A stretch of 64,000 nt of DNA from Cryobacterium sp. SO2 (GCF_026151165.2 NZ_CP117849.1:620001-684000); one strand, 5' to 3'. Counted from the first letter of the stretch, positions 46,670-54,903 are shown. Numbers and translations: made by a program. Notes: a model not told the origin generated them from the letters alone.

Positions 46670-47401
46670 GTGAACGACCACAGCCTGAACGAAGACTCAC
46701 TGGCCCACACCATCCCGCTCGAGCCGGACAACGCCCCCCGCGGGCTCAGCCGCAGGACACTCGTAAAGGGCGCCGCCTGGTCCGTCCCCGTCGTGGTGCT
46801 GGCAACTGCGACGCCGGCCGCCGCGACCAGCATCGGCCCGGGCGTGATCGTCATCGAAGACTCGTACTGGATTCCGGCAGGTGAACGCATGGGAGTGCTG
46901 TACGGCAGGGTGGATCCCGAGGCCTATCCCGATCTCGATCTCTCGTACTTCAGCTACAGCACCACCGCCGTGCGATCGAGCAGCGTCAATTACTACGGGT
47001 CGGGCTCGCAGTTCAGCCTCTACGTCACGACAGACGATGCCGTGGGGCCGAACTCCTTCACCGTCACCGTCGCCATTCCCGGCTACCCCACCGTTCAGAA
47101 ACGGATGGCTGCCGATGGTGCGCTCGGCACCCTGGCCGTGACGGAAAAGTACTGGGACCCGTCCATGAATTACGGTGCGGTGTCGGTGCAGCTGAGCCCC
47201 GCTCCGGGCCCGGATCTGGACACGGGCCAACTGGTGTACGACGACCTGACGATGGTGACCGGCGGCTACGAGTACACCTCCCTCGACCGCGACACCCTGA
47301 CTTTCAACTTCAGCAGCTCATCCCCGGCGCCGGACACTTTCACAGTCACAATCACCCTGACCGGCTATGAGCCCTTAGACGTCAACGTCCTCACCGTCTG
47401 A
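46670..47401 (+). CDS. Tat-exported protein with two copies of a beta-rich module
   Basis: A 243-residue protein of no recognised family. After an acidic lead of about 30 residues comes a twin-arginine signal (LSRRTLVKGAAWSVPVVVLA) with an AXA site (TPAAAT). The mature part holds two modules of about 85 residues. The second reads KYWDPSMNYGAVSVQLSPAP ... TFTVTITLTGYEPL, and the first shares NSFTVTVAIPGYP. The next gene carries one such module. Start GTG 46670 is chosen because it gives a normal Tat lead. A TAATGT box at 46612 could be its promoter. It heads the unusual HPr-kinase/PqqD locus. Confidence 0.75.
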   Translation: MNDHSLNEDSLAHTIPLEPDNAPRGLSRRTLVKGAAWSVPVVVLATATPAAATSIGPGVIVIEDSYWIPAGERMGVLYGRVDPEAYPDLDLSYFSYSTTAVRSSSVNYYGSGSQFSLYVTTDDAVGPNSFTVTVAIPGYPTVQKRMAADGALGTLAVTEKYWDPSMNYGAVSVQLSPAPGPDLDTGQLVYDDLTMVTGGYEYTSLDRDTLTFNFSSSSPAPDTFTVTITLTGYEPLDVNVLTV

Positions 47402-47427
47402 GTCACCACGACCTGAGGAGTACCGTC

Positions 47428-47841
47428 ATGACAGTCAATGTGCCAGCTGCGAGCAGCCCCGACCCCGCCCGGCGGCTTCTCATCAAGGCCGCCGCCTGGT
47501 CCATACCGATGGTGGCCCTGGCCACGTCCGCTCCGGCGGCAGCGTCCAGTGTGCCGCCCGGCGGCACTCTCGTAGAGCTTTCATCCAGCTGGGACGCGCC
47601 CAGCAACTACGGTGAGGTGAAGGTGTTGCTGAGCCCTGCCCCGGGCCCGGCAGCCAGTGCCGAGTACGTCGTCTTCAGCGACACGGCTTTCGAGGTCGCC
47701 TCTGCGGAGTACGACGACGATGACAAATCGATCTTCCGAGTCACCTTCACAGACATCGCCCCGCCGCCCAACCAGTTCACAGCCACGGTGTCCATTCCCG
47801 GATACACCCCGCTCGTTGTGCAGTTGTTCGCCGCCGGGTGA
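47428..47841 (+). CDS. Tat-exported protein with one beta-rich module
   Basis: A 137-residue protein. The Tat-like signal is RRLLIKAAAWSIPMVALATS with the cleavage region APAAASS. The mature part of about 95 residues is one copy of the module also found twice in the upstream gene (SSWDAPSNYGEVKVLLSPAP, then QFTATVSIPGYTPLVVQLF). Start ATG 47428 follows GAGGAG. Its stop overlaps the GTG start of the kinase-like gene, so the three genes at 46670-48965 are probably one operon. Function unknown. Confidence 0.78.
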   Translation: MTVNVPAASSPDPARRLLIKAAAWSIPMVALATSAPAAASSVPPGGTLVELSSSWDAPSNYGEVKVLLSPAPGPAASAEYVVFSDTAFEVASAEYDDDDKSIFRVTFTDIAPPPNQFTATVSIPGYTPLVVQLFAAG

Positions 47842-48965
47842 GCAAGCAGAGCGTGACCGCGCCCAACGCGCCGGTGGTGCATCGGCCAGCACCCACATCG
47901 GTAGTCGCGGCGGCTCTCGGCGTGCACATCACCATCGCGACCGCGCCGCACCTGGCCGACACGGTGCGCCGCGCCTGGAGTGGGGCCACGGCGCTTCCGC
48001 ACGACGTTGCGGCGCTCGTGGCCCGCAGTGTGCCGGCCGAGCAGCCGCACGAGGCTGAGCTCGATCTGGCCGGTCTCTCCACCCGGGTGACCCTGGCGGC
48101 GATCGAGGCCCGGCGCGGCGAACTCACCATGCTGCACGCCTGCGGGCTCGCGGCAACGGATGGCGCTGTCGTCGCCTTCGTGGGCCCGTCCGGCCGGGGC
48201 AAGACCACGGTGGCGGCCACCCTCGGCCGGCACTTCGGCTATGTCAGCGACGAGACCGTCGGCATCGGCGCCGACTGGTCTGTGGCGGCGTACCGCAAAC
48301 CCCTGTCGATCCTGCGGGCCCCCGGCACACCCAAGGAACAGCTCTCGCCCGACGCCCTTGGCCTGCTCCCGCTGCCGACGGCGCCGCTGCGGGTGGTCTC
48401 GGTCATCGTGCTCGACCGCTCCCCGGATGCCCCGGCAAGCCCCGAACTGCACAGGCTCGGCCTGATCGACGCACTGCCGCTGCTCATCCCCAATCTCAGT
48501 TATCTGAACGACCAGGCGCAGGGTTTGAAGGTCCTGAGCGAGCTTGCCGACCGCGTCGGCGGCTTCGCCCAGGTGCGGTACCGGGATGCGGTCGACCTGG
48601 TCGACATCGCGGCCGACCTGTTCGCCATCCCCCTCTCGCCCGTGCCCTCGGTGACCGGCACCTATCGGCTCACCCCGGAGCTGGCACCTCATCACCCCGG
48701 GGCACGCAGCTTCGCCCGGCGTCCCGGCGTGCACTGGGTGCACGACCGCGGGCGCACCGCCATGCTCGGGCACGGGCAGGTGCGGATCCTCGACGGTATC
48801 GGCCCGGCGATCTGGGCCGGCCTCGAGCAGCCGGCGACCTTCGACGAGATCCTGCGCAGCGTTCTCGCCGAGCTGGGGCCGCCGCCCACCGGCGATCCGG
48901 CCGACCCGGTCGCCCAGGCCCTCACCGACCTCACCGGCCTCGGACTAGTGGTTGTGCGGGAGTAG
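47838..48965 (+). CDS. HPr-kinase-like ATP-binding protein fused to a PqqD-like domain
   Basis: A 375-residue cytosolic protein. Its middle has a P-loop FVGPSGRGKTTVAATLG near residue 115 and YVSDETVGI, where HPr kinases have their SDD-type motif; LSILRAPGTPKEQL follows. The C-terminal 85 residues (GVHWVHDRGRTAMLGHG, LDGIGPAIWAGLEQPATFDE, LTDLTGLGLVVV) look like a PqqD peptide-carrier domain. HPr-kinase homologues of this sort phosphorylate the precursor peptide in kinase-type lasso clusters; others sit in polysaccharide loci. The substrate here is unknown, and the Tat proteins alongside are candidates. Confidence 0.75.
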   Translation: MSKQSVTAPNAPVVHRPAPTSVVAAALGVHITIATAPHLADTVRRAWSGATALPHDVAALVARSVPAEQPHEAELDLAGLSTRVTLAAIEARRGELTMLHACGLAATDGAVVAFVGPSGRGKTTVAATLGRHFGYVSDETVGIGADWSVAAYRKPLSILRAPGTPKEQLSPDALGLLPLPTAPLRVVSVIVLDRSPDAPASPELHRLGLIDALPLLIPNLSYLNDQAQGLKVLSELADRVGGFAQVRYRDAVDLVDIAADLFAIPLSPVPSVTGTYRLTPELAPHHPGARSFARRPGVHWVHDRGRTAMLGHGQVRILDGIGPAIWAGLEQPATFDEILRSVLAELGPPPTGDPADPVAQALTDLTGLGLVVVRE

Positions 48966-49011
48966 CCGACGTGCGCACTGCCACCTGCGGCGCCGCCGGG
49001 GACGGCGCGGA

Positions 49012-49335
49012 TCAGCCGCGATCTGCCCCGCGAACGAGCAGACCCGCCGCGGCCAGGCTGTCGACGAACATGGTGAGATCGTGCTGCAGAGCGGCCGGCT
49101 GCACAGCGAACTCGGCAGCCAGGGCTGCACCGATGTCGCCGAGGCTGGCGCGCCCGTCGATGCGGCGCCAGATCACGCCGGCGGAGCCCTGGATCGCTCG
49201 GGGGACACCATCAGAGCGCAACCGGGCGAGATCGAGCACGAACACGTCGTCGCCATCTTCGACCACCGCCGCATCCGCCGAGTGCGACCACACTTCGGCC
49301 GATCGGGCAGCGGCCGATGGTTGCGTTTGCGTCAC
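49012..49335 (-). CDS. PqqD family protein
   Basis: A 107-residue protein from GTG 49335. The PqqD pattern is visible: ADAAVVEDGDDVFVLDLARL, then GSAGVIWRRIDGRASLGDIG and ALQHDLTMFVDSLAAAGLLV. PqqD domains carry leader peptides to modifying enzymes, but stand-alone copies also occur in polysaccharide loci. It is transcribed toward the kinase-like gene, which ends in a similar domain, and away from the tyrosine kinase gene. Longer starts upstream carry no conserved sequence. Confidence 0.78.
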   Translation of the reverse strand: MTQTQPSAAARSAEVWSHSADAAVVEDGDDVFVLDLARLRSDGVPRAIQGSAGVIWRRIDGRASLGDIGAALAAEFAVQPAALQHDLTMFVDSLAAAGLLVRGADRG

Positions 49336-49489
49336 GGTTGATCGTCTCCCAGCCCGTCGCGACGGTCGTCGCGTTTCTCCCCAGAGCGGGGTGAGATGAT
49401 GATAGCCGCCGCGGAACCCTGACCTGCACCAGGTCAATCAGCTCACGATCCCTCGTCGGGATCGCCGCATCGTTCGAAGGGGATCCGCC
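49336..49489. promoter_or_regulatory. Divergent promoter region of pqqD-like and tyrosine kinase genes
   Basis: A 154-base gap between divergent starts. It holds CTATCATCATCTCACCCC (read on the minus strand), a plausible -10 region for the PqqD-like gene with a leader of about 60 bases, and GAAGGGGA before GTG 49490. Confidence 0.35.
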
Positions 49490-51046
49490 GTGGAATTGGA
49501 AGACTATCTGCGGGCTTTGCGCCCGCACTGGTGGGCGATCCTGCTCATCACCCTGCTCGGCACCGGGATCGGCTACGGCTGGACCCTCGTGCAGGACGAA
49601 GTCTTCCAGGCGGATGTGACCGGGGTCGTGCAGCCCATCGGGACGGAAGGCGTGAACGAGGAGATCATCGCCCAGAACCTCGCGATGTCCAAGGTCGTCG
49701 CCTACGTCGAATACGGGTCGTCCCGGTCCGTGGCCGAACGCGCGATCGAGTCCCTCGACCTCGCCACCAGCCCCGAGGCACTGGTGCAGCGAGTCTCCGT
49801 GACGAACCCGCTCGACACCGCCATCATCAAGGTCACCGCAAGCGCGGGCACACCGGTGCAGGCCCGCGACCTGGCGAACGCCTGGCTGGCCGGCATGGTC
49901 GCCGAAATCAACGAGATCGAGGGCGGCACCGGCGAGACAACGGATGCGGCGCCCACCGGGTCGACGGCCGTTCTCGCCCTCGTCCCCATCGACTCCGCCC
50001 GCCTGGCCAGCACACCCAGCTTCCCGAACGTGCGCCTCACCCTCGCCTTGGGCGCCCTCATCGGCCTGGCCCTCGGTGTGGCCTACGCGCTGGTGCGGCA
50101 CACCCTGGACCGGCGCATCCGCTCGGCTGAGACCGTGGAGCAGCTCACCGGCGTGCCCGTGGTGGGGCGGATCCCGCTCAACCACGACTTCACCGCGGAC
50201 AACCACATCGTGCCCCTCACCACGGCGCAACGCCGGGACGCCGAGGGCCGCCGGCACAGCCGCGACGACGCCGCGACGGCTGAGGCGCTGCGGGAGCTGC
50301 GCACCAACCTGCAGTTCATGGATGTGGACAACCCGCCACGGGTGATCGTGGTGACCAGCCCGGCGCCCGGCGACGGCAAATCCACCATCACCGCCAACCT
50401 CGCCATCACCATCGCGGCCAGCGGCCAGAATGTCGTGCTCGTCGACGCCGACCTCCGCCGCCCCACAGTTTCGGCCATGTTCGGACTCCCGGCCGGCGGC
50501 GGGCTGAGCGACGTGCTGGCCGGGCGCGCGGCACTCGACGACGTCATGCACCGCTGGGTCGGGGCCGATTCGATGCGCATCCTCACCGCCGGCAACATCC
50601 CGCCCAACCCCAGCGAGGTGCTCGGCTCCGCGCGGATGATGGCGTTGATTGCCCAGCTGGCCGAGAACGCGATGGTCATCATCGACGCTCCGCCGCTGCT
50701 GGCGGTCACCGACGCGGCTGTGCTCACCGGCCGGGCCGACGGCGCCTTCGTGGTCGTGTCCGCCGGCAAGACCACCTTCGACGCCCTCACCAACGCGTTG
50801 AACATCCTGAACCGCTCCAAGGGCCGCACGATGGGCGTGATCCTCAACCGGGTGCCGCGCCGCGGGCTGGGGTCCGACCGCTACGATTACCGGTACACCT
50901 ATCAGAGCGGCCCGGCGCTGACCGCCCAGAGCGTGGACGACCTGACCCTGATCGAGCCGGATTCGGCTCTGACCGGGCAGGACTTTGCGGCGCTTCTCGG
51001 CGAGGGCGACGACCCGCCCCGGCCGGCCGGCCGGCGACGGCTCTGA
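49490..51046 (+). CDS. Wzz domain / bacterial tyrosine autokinase (polysaccharide co-polymerase)
   Basis: A 518-residue membrane protein. The N-terminal Wzz domain is MELEDYLRALRPHWWAILLI, and the second helix is LTLALGALIGLALGVAYALV near 190. The cytosolic kinase has Walker A APGDGKSTITANLAI near 292, Walker A' VVLVDADLRRP and Walker B AMVIIDAPPLLAVTDA. A Tyr cluster (DRYDYRYTYQ) follows the kinase core and is a likely autophosphorylation site. Such fused proteins control chain length and export of extracellular polysaccharide. The LMW phosphatase at 51294 is its probable partner. Confidence 0.92.
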   Translation: MELEDYLRALRPHWWAILLITLLGTGIGYGWTLVQDEVFQADVTGVVQPIGTEGVNEEIIAQNLAMSKVVAYVEYGSSRSVAERAIESLDLATSPEALVQRVSVTNPLDTAIIKVTASAGTPVQARDLANAWLAGMVAEINEIEGGTGETTDAAPTGSTAVLALVPIDSARLASTPSFPNVRLTLALGALIGLALGVAYALVRHTLDRRIRSAETVEQLTGVPVVGRIPLNHDFTADNHIVPLTTAQRRDAEGRRHSRDDAATAEALRELRTNLQFMDVDNPPRVIVVTSPAPGDGKSTITANLAITIAASGQNVVLVDADLRRPTVSAMFGLPAGGGLSDVLAGRAALDDVMHRWVGADSMRILTAGNIPPNPSEVLGSARMMALIAQLAENAMVIIDAPPLLAVTDAAVLTGRADGAFVVVSAGKTTFDALTNALNILNRSKGRTMGVILNRVPRRGLGSDRYDYRYTYQSGPALTAQSVDDLTLIEPDSALTGQDFAALLGEGDDPPRPAGRRRL

Positions 51047-51134
51047 CGCTGGCGGCTGCGTTCATCGAGCCGGTAGTGTGAGCACACCAGCCGCACCACA
51101 GTCGTTCGGCGCCCCCAGCCGAGGAGACGATTCC

Positions 51135-51269
51135 GTGAGCACCGAACCAGACAACCAGCCTGACGCCAACGACGCCCGCGGCAGTCGTCGGGCCCTGATC
51201 AAGGCCGCGGCCTGGTCGATCCCGGTCGTCGTCCTCGCCACCGCAACTCCGGCGGCCGCGTCCAGCTGA
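51135..51269 (+). CDS. 44-residue Tat signal-like peptide without mature domain
   Basis: A short frame: an acidic lead (STEPDNQPDANDARG), then SRRALIKAAAWSIPVVVLAT, ATPAAASS and stop. It matches the signal region of the two Tat proteins at 46670 and 47428 almost residue for residue, but it stops right at the expected cleavage site. It has its own GAGGAG ribosome-binding site, GTG start and a TAGTGT box about 60 bases upstream, so expression looks intended. It may be a remnant whose mature part was lost, or a true small peptide. The 3' sequence shows no module in any frame. Confidence 0.6.
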   Translation: MSTEPDNQPDANDARGSRRALIKAAAWSIPVVVLATATPAAASS

Positions 51270-51293
51270 CAACGGCCCGCGCCGGGCGTCCAC

Positions 51294-51914
51294 TCACAGC
51301 CCGGCGGCGCTGAGCGCGTGCACGATCGTGAGCACCGCCGGCCGGATCTGCCGGGCGCTGCTCACCCACACGGCCTGCGGCCGGCGGTACGGGTCCAGCA
51401 CGTCGAGTGACTCGTCGGCGGGCAGGCGCACGGCCGTGCGCTGCAGCGATGCGAGGTCGACGATCTTGGCCAGCCGCGCCTCCGGGTCATCGGATGCGCC
51501 GAGCTGGGCGAGTCGGTGCACCCCGAGGTCGTCGATCAGCGCGGCGAACTCGCGCAGCGTGAACACCCGCCGGGTCAGCCCGGGGGAGAGCTCGAGAACC
51601 TCCGCGGAGTGCGTCCTGGACAGGGTGAGGACCAGGCCGGCGCCCTCGAGGATCGGCCCGGTGAGCTGTCGTGCCCGGTGCGTTGACGCATCCGCGCCCA
51701 ACTGCCGCACGATCTCCGCGCCGATGGGCTCCATCGGCCCGCCGACCAGCGCGCCGGTGCCGGCGCTGGCCACCTCCACGTTCGCCAGGCCCGCACGCAG
51801 CCACGCTTCGGCCATCGGCGAGCGGCAGACGTTGCCCGTGCAGACGGTGAGGATGCGCGCCGGCCGGGACGAGGAGCCGTCCGCGGTCGTGCTCGCGCCG
51901 GTCGGCACCGTCAC
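51294..51914 (-). CDS. Low-molecular-weight protein tyrosine phosphatase
   Basis: A 206-residue protein. The catalytic loop CTGNVCRS has Cys near 25 and Arg near 31, and LDPYRRPQAVW near the C-terminus supplies the general acid Asp. This is the Wzb/Etp family, which dephosphorylates tyrosine autokinases and so lets polysaccharide assembly cycle. It starts at GTG 51914, overlapping the nucleotidyltransferase stop as GTGA. An Ala/Thr/Ser-rich lead of about 18 residues precedes the domain. It converges with the 44-residue gene. Confidence 0.92.
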   Translation of the reverse strand: MTVPTGASTTADGSSSRPARILTVCTGNVCRSPMAEAWLRAGLANVEVASAGTGALVGGPMEPIGAEIVRQLGADASTHRARQLTGPILEGAGLVLTLSRTHSAEVLELSPGLTRRVFTLREFAALIDDLGVHRLAQLGASDDPEARLAKIVDLASLQRTAVRLPADESLDVLDPYRRPQAVWVSSARQIRPAVLTIVHALSAAGL

Positions 51915-52789
51915 CGCCGGGTCCGCCGGGCCCGCACGATGCCGCCCAGCGCCGTGGTGCCCCGACGTGCGCGCCGCCACCGGGCGCGCAGAATCGGCAG
52001 AGCTCCCGCCGGCAGGTCGGGCTCGTTGCGCCGGATTTCGGCCGTGGGCAGCCAGACCGCGCGGAGCACGGCGCCGGGCTTCTGCCGCCAGGGCACTTCA
52101 CGGATGTGCATGAGCCAGATGTAGGTGCCGTAGGCGGGGCTCATCCGCACCCGCCAGGCCTTCGCCTGGCGGGAGTTCTCGTCAGACGGCTCCACCTGGA
52201 TGCCGGCCGACGACAGCGTGCCGCGCAACGCATACCCGGCCCCCAGCCCCCGCACGATCGCGGTCACCTCGTCCTGGTCCGCGCGGGCGAGGGCCTGCAC
52301 TGCGTTCGTCAGCTCGGTGTCGCGTGCGGGGTCCCCGATGTTGCGCAGGCTGTGCAGCGCGAGCAACACCGCATGGCAGAGCGGGTCAGGCACCACCACG
52401 CTGTGCCCGGCGAAGACCTGCTGTGTGCGCCGGTCCCAGAGCACCTCGAAACTGTCGGCCGGATCACGTACGAGGCCCGGGATGTACCGGTGCAGATCGA
52501 GGTCGCCCCGCCACTGGTCGTGTACCAGAGTGACCGAGTGCGGCGAATCGGCCGCGCCGGCACGCTGGTGCCAGCCCAGAGCGCGAAGCCCCCCGACCAG
52601 GGCAGGCAGTCCGCCCGGATCGACGAGCACGTCCACGTCGGCCGACACCCGCTCGGCGCGCAGCCCCTGCCGGGCCAGGGTGGGCCCTTTGATGAGGAGG
52701 ACCCGCACTCCCGCATCCGTGGCCACCCGGCTCACGAGAGCGTGCAACAGCTCGATCGAGACGGCGACCGGTGGGGCGACGGATTGCAT
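51911..52789 (-). CDS. Nucleotidyltransferase family protein (PF14907-type)
   Basis: A 292-residue protein of the uncharacterised nucleotidyltransferase family. The fingerprint is VLLIKGPTLARQGL, then VSADVDVLVDPGGLPALVGG with the two metal-binding Asp, then GDLDLHRYIPG. Members occur next to HPr-kinase homologues in lasso peptide clusters and in surface-polysaccharide loci. Here it is operonic with the tyrosine phosphatase. Start ATG 52789; longer frames upstream are not conserved. The NTP-accepting substrate is unknown. Confidence 0.85.
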   Translation of the reverse strand: MQSVAPPVAVSIELLHALVSRVATDAGVRVLLIKGPTLARQGLRAERVSADVDVLVDPGGLPALVGGLRALGWHQRAGAADSPHSVTLVHDQWRGDLDLHRYIPGLVRDPADSFEVLWDRRTQQVFAGHSVVVPDPLCHAVLLALHSLRNIGDPARDTELTNAVQALARADQDEVTAIVRGLGAGYALRGTLSSAGIQVEPSDENSRQAKAWRVRMSPAYGTYIWLMHIREVPWRQKPGAVLRAVWLPTAEIRRNEPDLPAGALPILRARWRRARRGTTALGGIVRARRTRR

Positions 52790-52863
52790 AGCGCCAGTTT
52801 GGCATGCAGCCCGGCGACCCGTCCGCCCGTCTGCCCACGGATGCTGCGCCCGGGGTGCCGCGG

Positions 52864-52869
52864 TACAGT
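52864..52869 (+). promoter_or_regulatory. -10 box (TACAGT) for a leaderless start
   Basis: TACAGT, 6 nt before GTG 52876 of the GH13 gene. Confidence 0.45.
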
Positions 52870-52875
52870 CAAAGC

Positions 52876-54168
52876 GTGCCTGACTGGACCGAACACGTGA
52901 TCTGGTGGCACGTGTATCCGCTCGGCTTCGTCGGCGCCGACACCACCGGGGTCGACCGGGCGCCCACGCATCGGCTGCGGATGCTCGAGCCCTGGCTGGA
53001 CTACCTGCTCGAGCTCGGCGCAAACGGGCTGGCCCTCGGACCGGTGTTCACCTCGCGCACCCACGGTTACGACACCACCGACTACTTCGAGGTGGACCCG
53101 CGGCTCGGCGACACCGCCGACCTCGAGCACCTCATCAGTGAGTGCCACCGCCGCGGCATCAAGGTGATGCTCGACGGCGTGTTCAACCACGTGGGGCGGG
53201 ATTTCGGCCCGCTCGTCACGGCGCTCGCCGACCCGGCCGCGCCCGAGAACGCCCTGTTCCGCCGCACCCCGGCCGGCGAGCTGCTGGCCTTTGAGGGGCA
53301 TGACGCCCTGGTGACACTCAATCACGACAACCCGGCCGTAGCCGAGCTGGTCACCGCCGTGCTGACCCACTGGCTCGACCTGGGGGCGGATGCCTGGCGG
53401 CTCGACGCCGCCTACGCCATCCCCGCCACGTTCTGGGCGGGCGTGCTGCCGGGGGTGCGGGAGCGGCATCCGGAGGTGTACGTGATGGGCGAGGTGTTGC
53501 ACGGCGACTACGCCGGTTTCGTTGCGGCCTCCGGGGTCGACACGGTCACCCAGTACGAACTGTGGCAGGCGATCTGGCACGGCATCGCGGAGCGCAACTT
53601 CTTCGAACTTGACTGGGCGCTCACCCGGCACACCGCGTTCCTCGGTGCGTTCGTGCCGTATACCTTCGTGGGCAACCACGACGTCAGCCGGCTGGCGAGC
53701 CAGATCCCCGACGCGCGGCACCACGCGCACGCCCTCGTGCTGCTGCTCACCCTCGGCGGCACCCCGGCGATCTACTACGGCGACGAACGCGGGCTGCGCG
53801 CGGTGAAGGAGCAGCGCGCCGGCGGCGACGACGCCATCCGCCCCGCGTACCCGGCGACCCCGGCCGACCTGCCGCCCGGCGATCAGGATCCGATCGGCGC
53901 GGCCACCTTCGTGCTGCACCAGGAACTGATCGGGCTGCGCCGCCGGCACCCCTGGCTGCACCGGGCCACGAGCCGGCCGCTCGACCTCACCAACACCGGC
54001 TACGTGCTCGAGGTGACCGACGGCATCCACCGCCTGATCGTGGCGCTGAATCTCGGCGATGAGGCCCTGTCGGCGGCCACGGATGGAGCCCGGCGGCTTG
54101 CCGGCACGGCCGACACCATCCCGACCGGGCACGCGGTGCCGGCGCACGGCTGGGCGATCTTCGGCTGA
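52876..54168 (+). CDS. Glycoside hydrolase family 13 protein
   Basis: A 430-residue cytosolic enzyme of the alpha-amylase superfamily. The four GH13 regions are visible: DGVFNHVG, the nucleophile in WRLDAAYAIP (Asp near 177), the acid in MGEVLHGDY (Glu near 206) and FVGNHDVSR (Asp near 269). It lacks a signal peptide, so it acts on intracellular alpha-glucans or maltodextrins; a specific substrate cannot be read. Start GTG 52876 follows TACAGT by 6 nt, so the longer frame from 52804 is rejected. Confidence 0.92.
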   Translation: MPDWTEHVIWWHVYPLGFVGADTTGVDRAPTHRLRMLEPWLDYLLELGANGLALGPVFTSRTHGYDTTDYFEVDPRLGDTADLEHLISECHRRGIKVMLDGVFNHVGRDFGPLVTALADPAAPENALFRRTPAGELLAFEGHDALVTLNHDNPAVAELVTAVLTHWLDLGADAWRLDAAYAIPATFWAGVLPGVRERHPEVYVMGEVLHGDYAGFVAASGVDTVTQYELWQAIWHGIAERNFFELDWALTRHTAFLGAFVPYTFVGNHDVSRLASQIPDARHHAHALVLLLTLGGTPAIYYGDERGLRAVKEQRAGGDDAIRPAYPATPADLPPGDQDPIGAATFVLHQELIGLRRRHPWLHRATSRPLDLTNTGYVLEVTDGIHRLIVALNLGDEALSAATDGARRLAGTADTIPTGHAVPAHGWAIFG

Positions 54169-54179
54169 CCGTTCGATGG

Positions 54180-54290
54180 CGCTCGGAGCAGCTTCGCGGC
54201 TCGCCATAGTGCTCGCGGCTCGCGATATTGCGGCACATAACCCACGCCACGAGCACTAACCTGCGCCACGAGCATCCGCCCGCCCGCGAC
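54180..54290. repeat. Palindrome family F, copy 1
   Basis: Repeated GCTCGCGGCTCGC and CCACGAGCA arms with a TATTGCGGCACATAACC-like centre, between the GH13 and YbaK genes. Diverged. Confidence 0.55.
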
Positions 54291-54321
54291 ACGGCCCGGC
54301 GCGGGCGTGATTGACTTTGGT

Positions 54322-54807
54322 ATGGCTGACACAGGGCGCGAACGGGTTGAAACGGATGCGCGGGCGCGCGGACTCGAGATCGACATCGTCGAGCGGCCCG
54401 CCGCCGACAGCCTCGAGAGCGCGGCCCGGCTGCTGGGTCTCGACCCGGCCGGCATCGTGAAGTCGCTCGTGGTGAAGCGGCACGACGGCGACTACATCTT
54501 CGTGCTCGTGCCCGGCGACCGGCAGATCAGCTGGGCCAAGCTGCGCGCGCTGGTGGGCGTGAACAAGCTCTCGCTGCCGCACGAAGACCTCGCGCTGGCC
54601 GCCACCGGCTACGCCCGCGGCACCATCACGCCGCTGGGCAGCAGCACCGCCTGGCCGGTGTTCGCCGACGAACGGATGCGCGGCACCCGCGTAGCCATGG
54701 GCGCGGGGGAGCACGGCTACTCCGCGTTCGTCGACGCGGACGCCCTCATCACCGCCTACGGCGCCACGGTCGCCGACATCACCGACGAGCTCAAGCCGCG
54801 CCCCTGA
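54322..54807 (+). CDS. YbaK/EbsC family aminoacyl-tRNA deacylase
   Basis: A 161-residue cytosolic protein of the YbaK/ProX superfamily. It has the catalytic-type Lys in GIVKSLVVKRHDGDYIFVLV, then LRALVGVNKLSLPHEDLALA, TGYARGTITPLGS and DADALITAYGATVADI. YbaK removes Cys from tRNA-Pro. The tRNA-Pro(CGG) at 21484 is coded in the same window, but that is not evidence for a link. Start ATG 54322 is chosen over the frame from 54307. Confidence 0.9.
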   Translation: MADTGRERVETDARARGLEIDIVERPAADSLESAARLLGLDPAGIVKSLVVKRHDGDYIFVLVPGDRQISWAKLRALVGVNKLSLPHEDLALAATGYARGTITPLGSSTAWPVFADERMRGTRVAMGAGEHGYSAFVDADALITAYGATVADITDELKPRP

Positions 54808-54843
54808 CCCCCGGCGCCGCCGGCTCGCGGCACTCGATAGGTA

Positions 54844-54896
54844 CTCGCGGCACGCAGACGTACACGTGCCCGCGCGCCTTACCCGTGCCGCGAGCT
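54844..54896. repeat. Palindrome family F, copy 2
   Basis: A 53-bp palindrome: CTCGCGGCACGCAGACG ... CTTACCCGTGCCGCGAG. It stands between the convergent YbaK and acyltransferase genes and may terminate both. Confidence 0.7.
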
Positions 54897-54903
54897 CCGC
54901 CGA

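Noticed and set aside
46670..52789. A lasso peptide cluster
   Set aside because: HPr-kinase-like, PqqD-like and nucleotidyltransferase genes fit, but no asparagine-synthetase-like cyclase, no B2 peptidase and no precursor with a core after a Thr at -2 was found in the window.
21484..54807. Functional link between tRNA-Pro(CGG) and the YbaK deacylase
   Set aside because: They are 33 kb apart; both are common genes and nothing in the sequence ties them.
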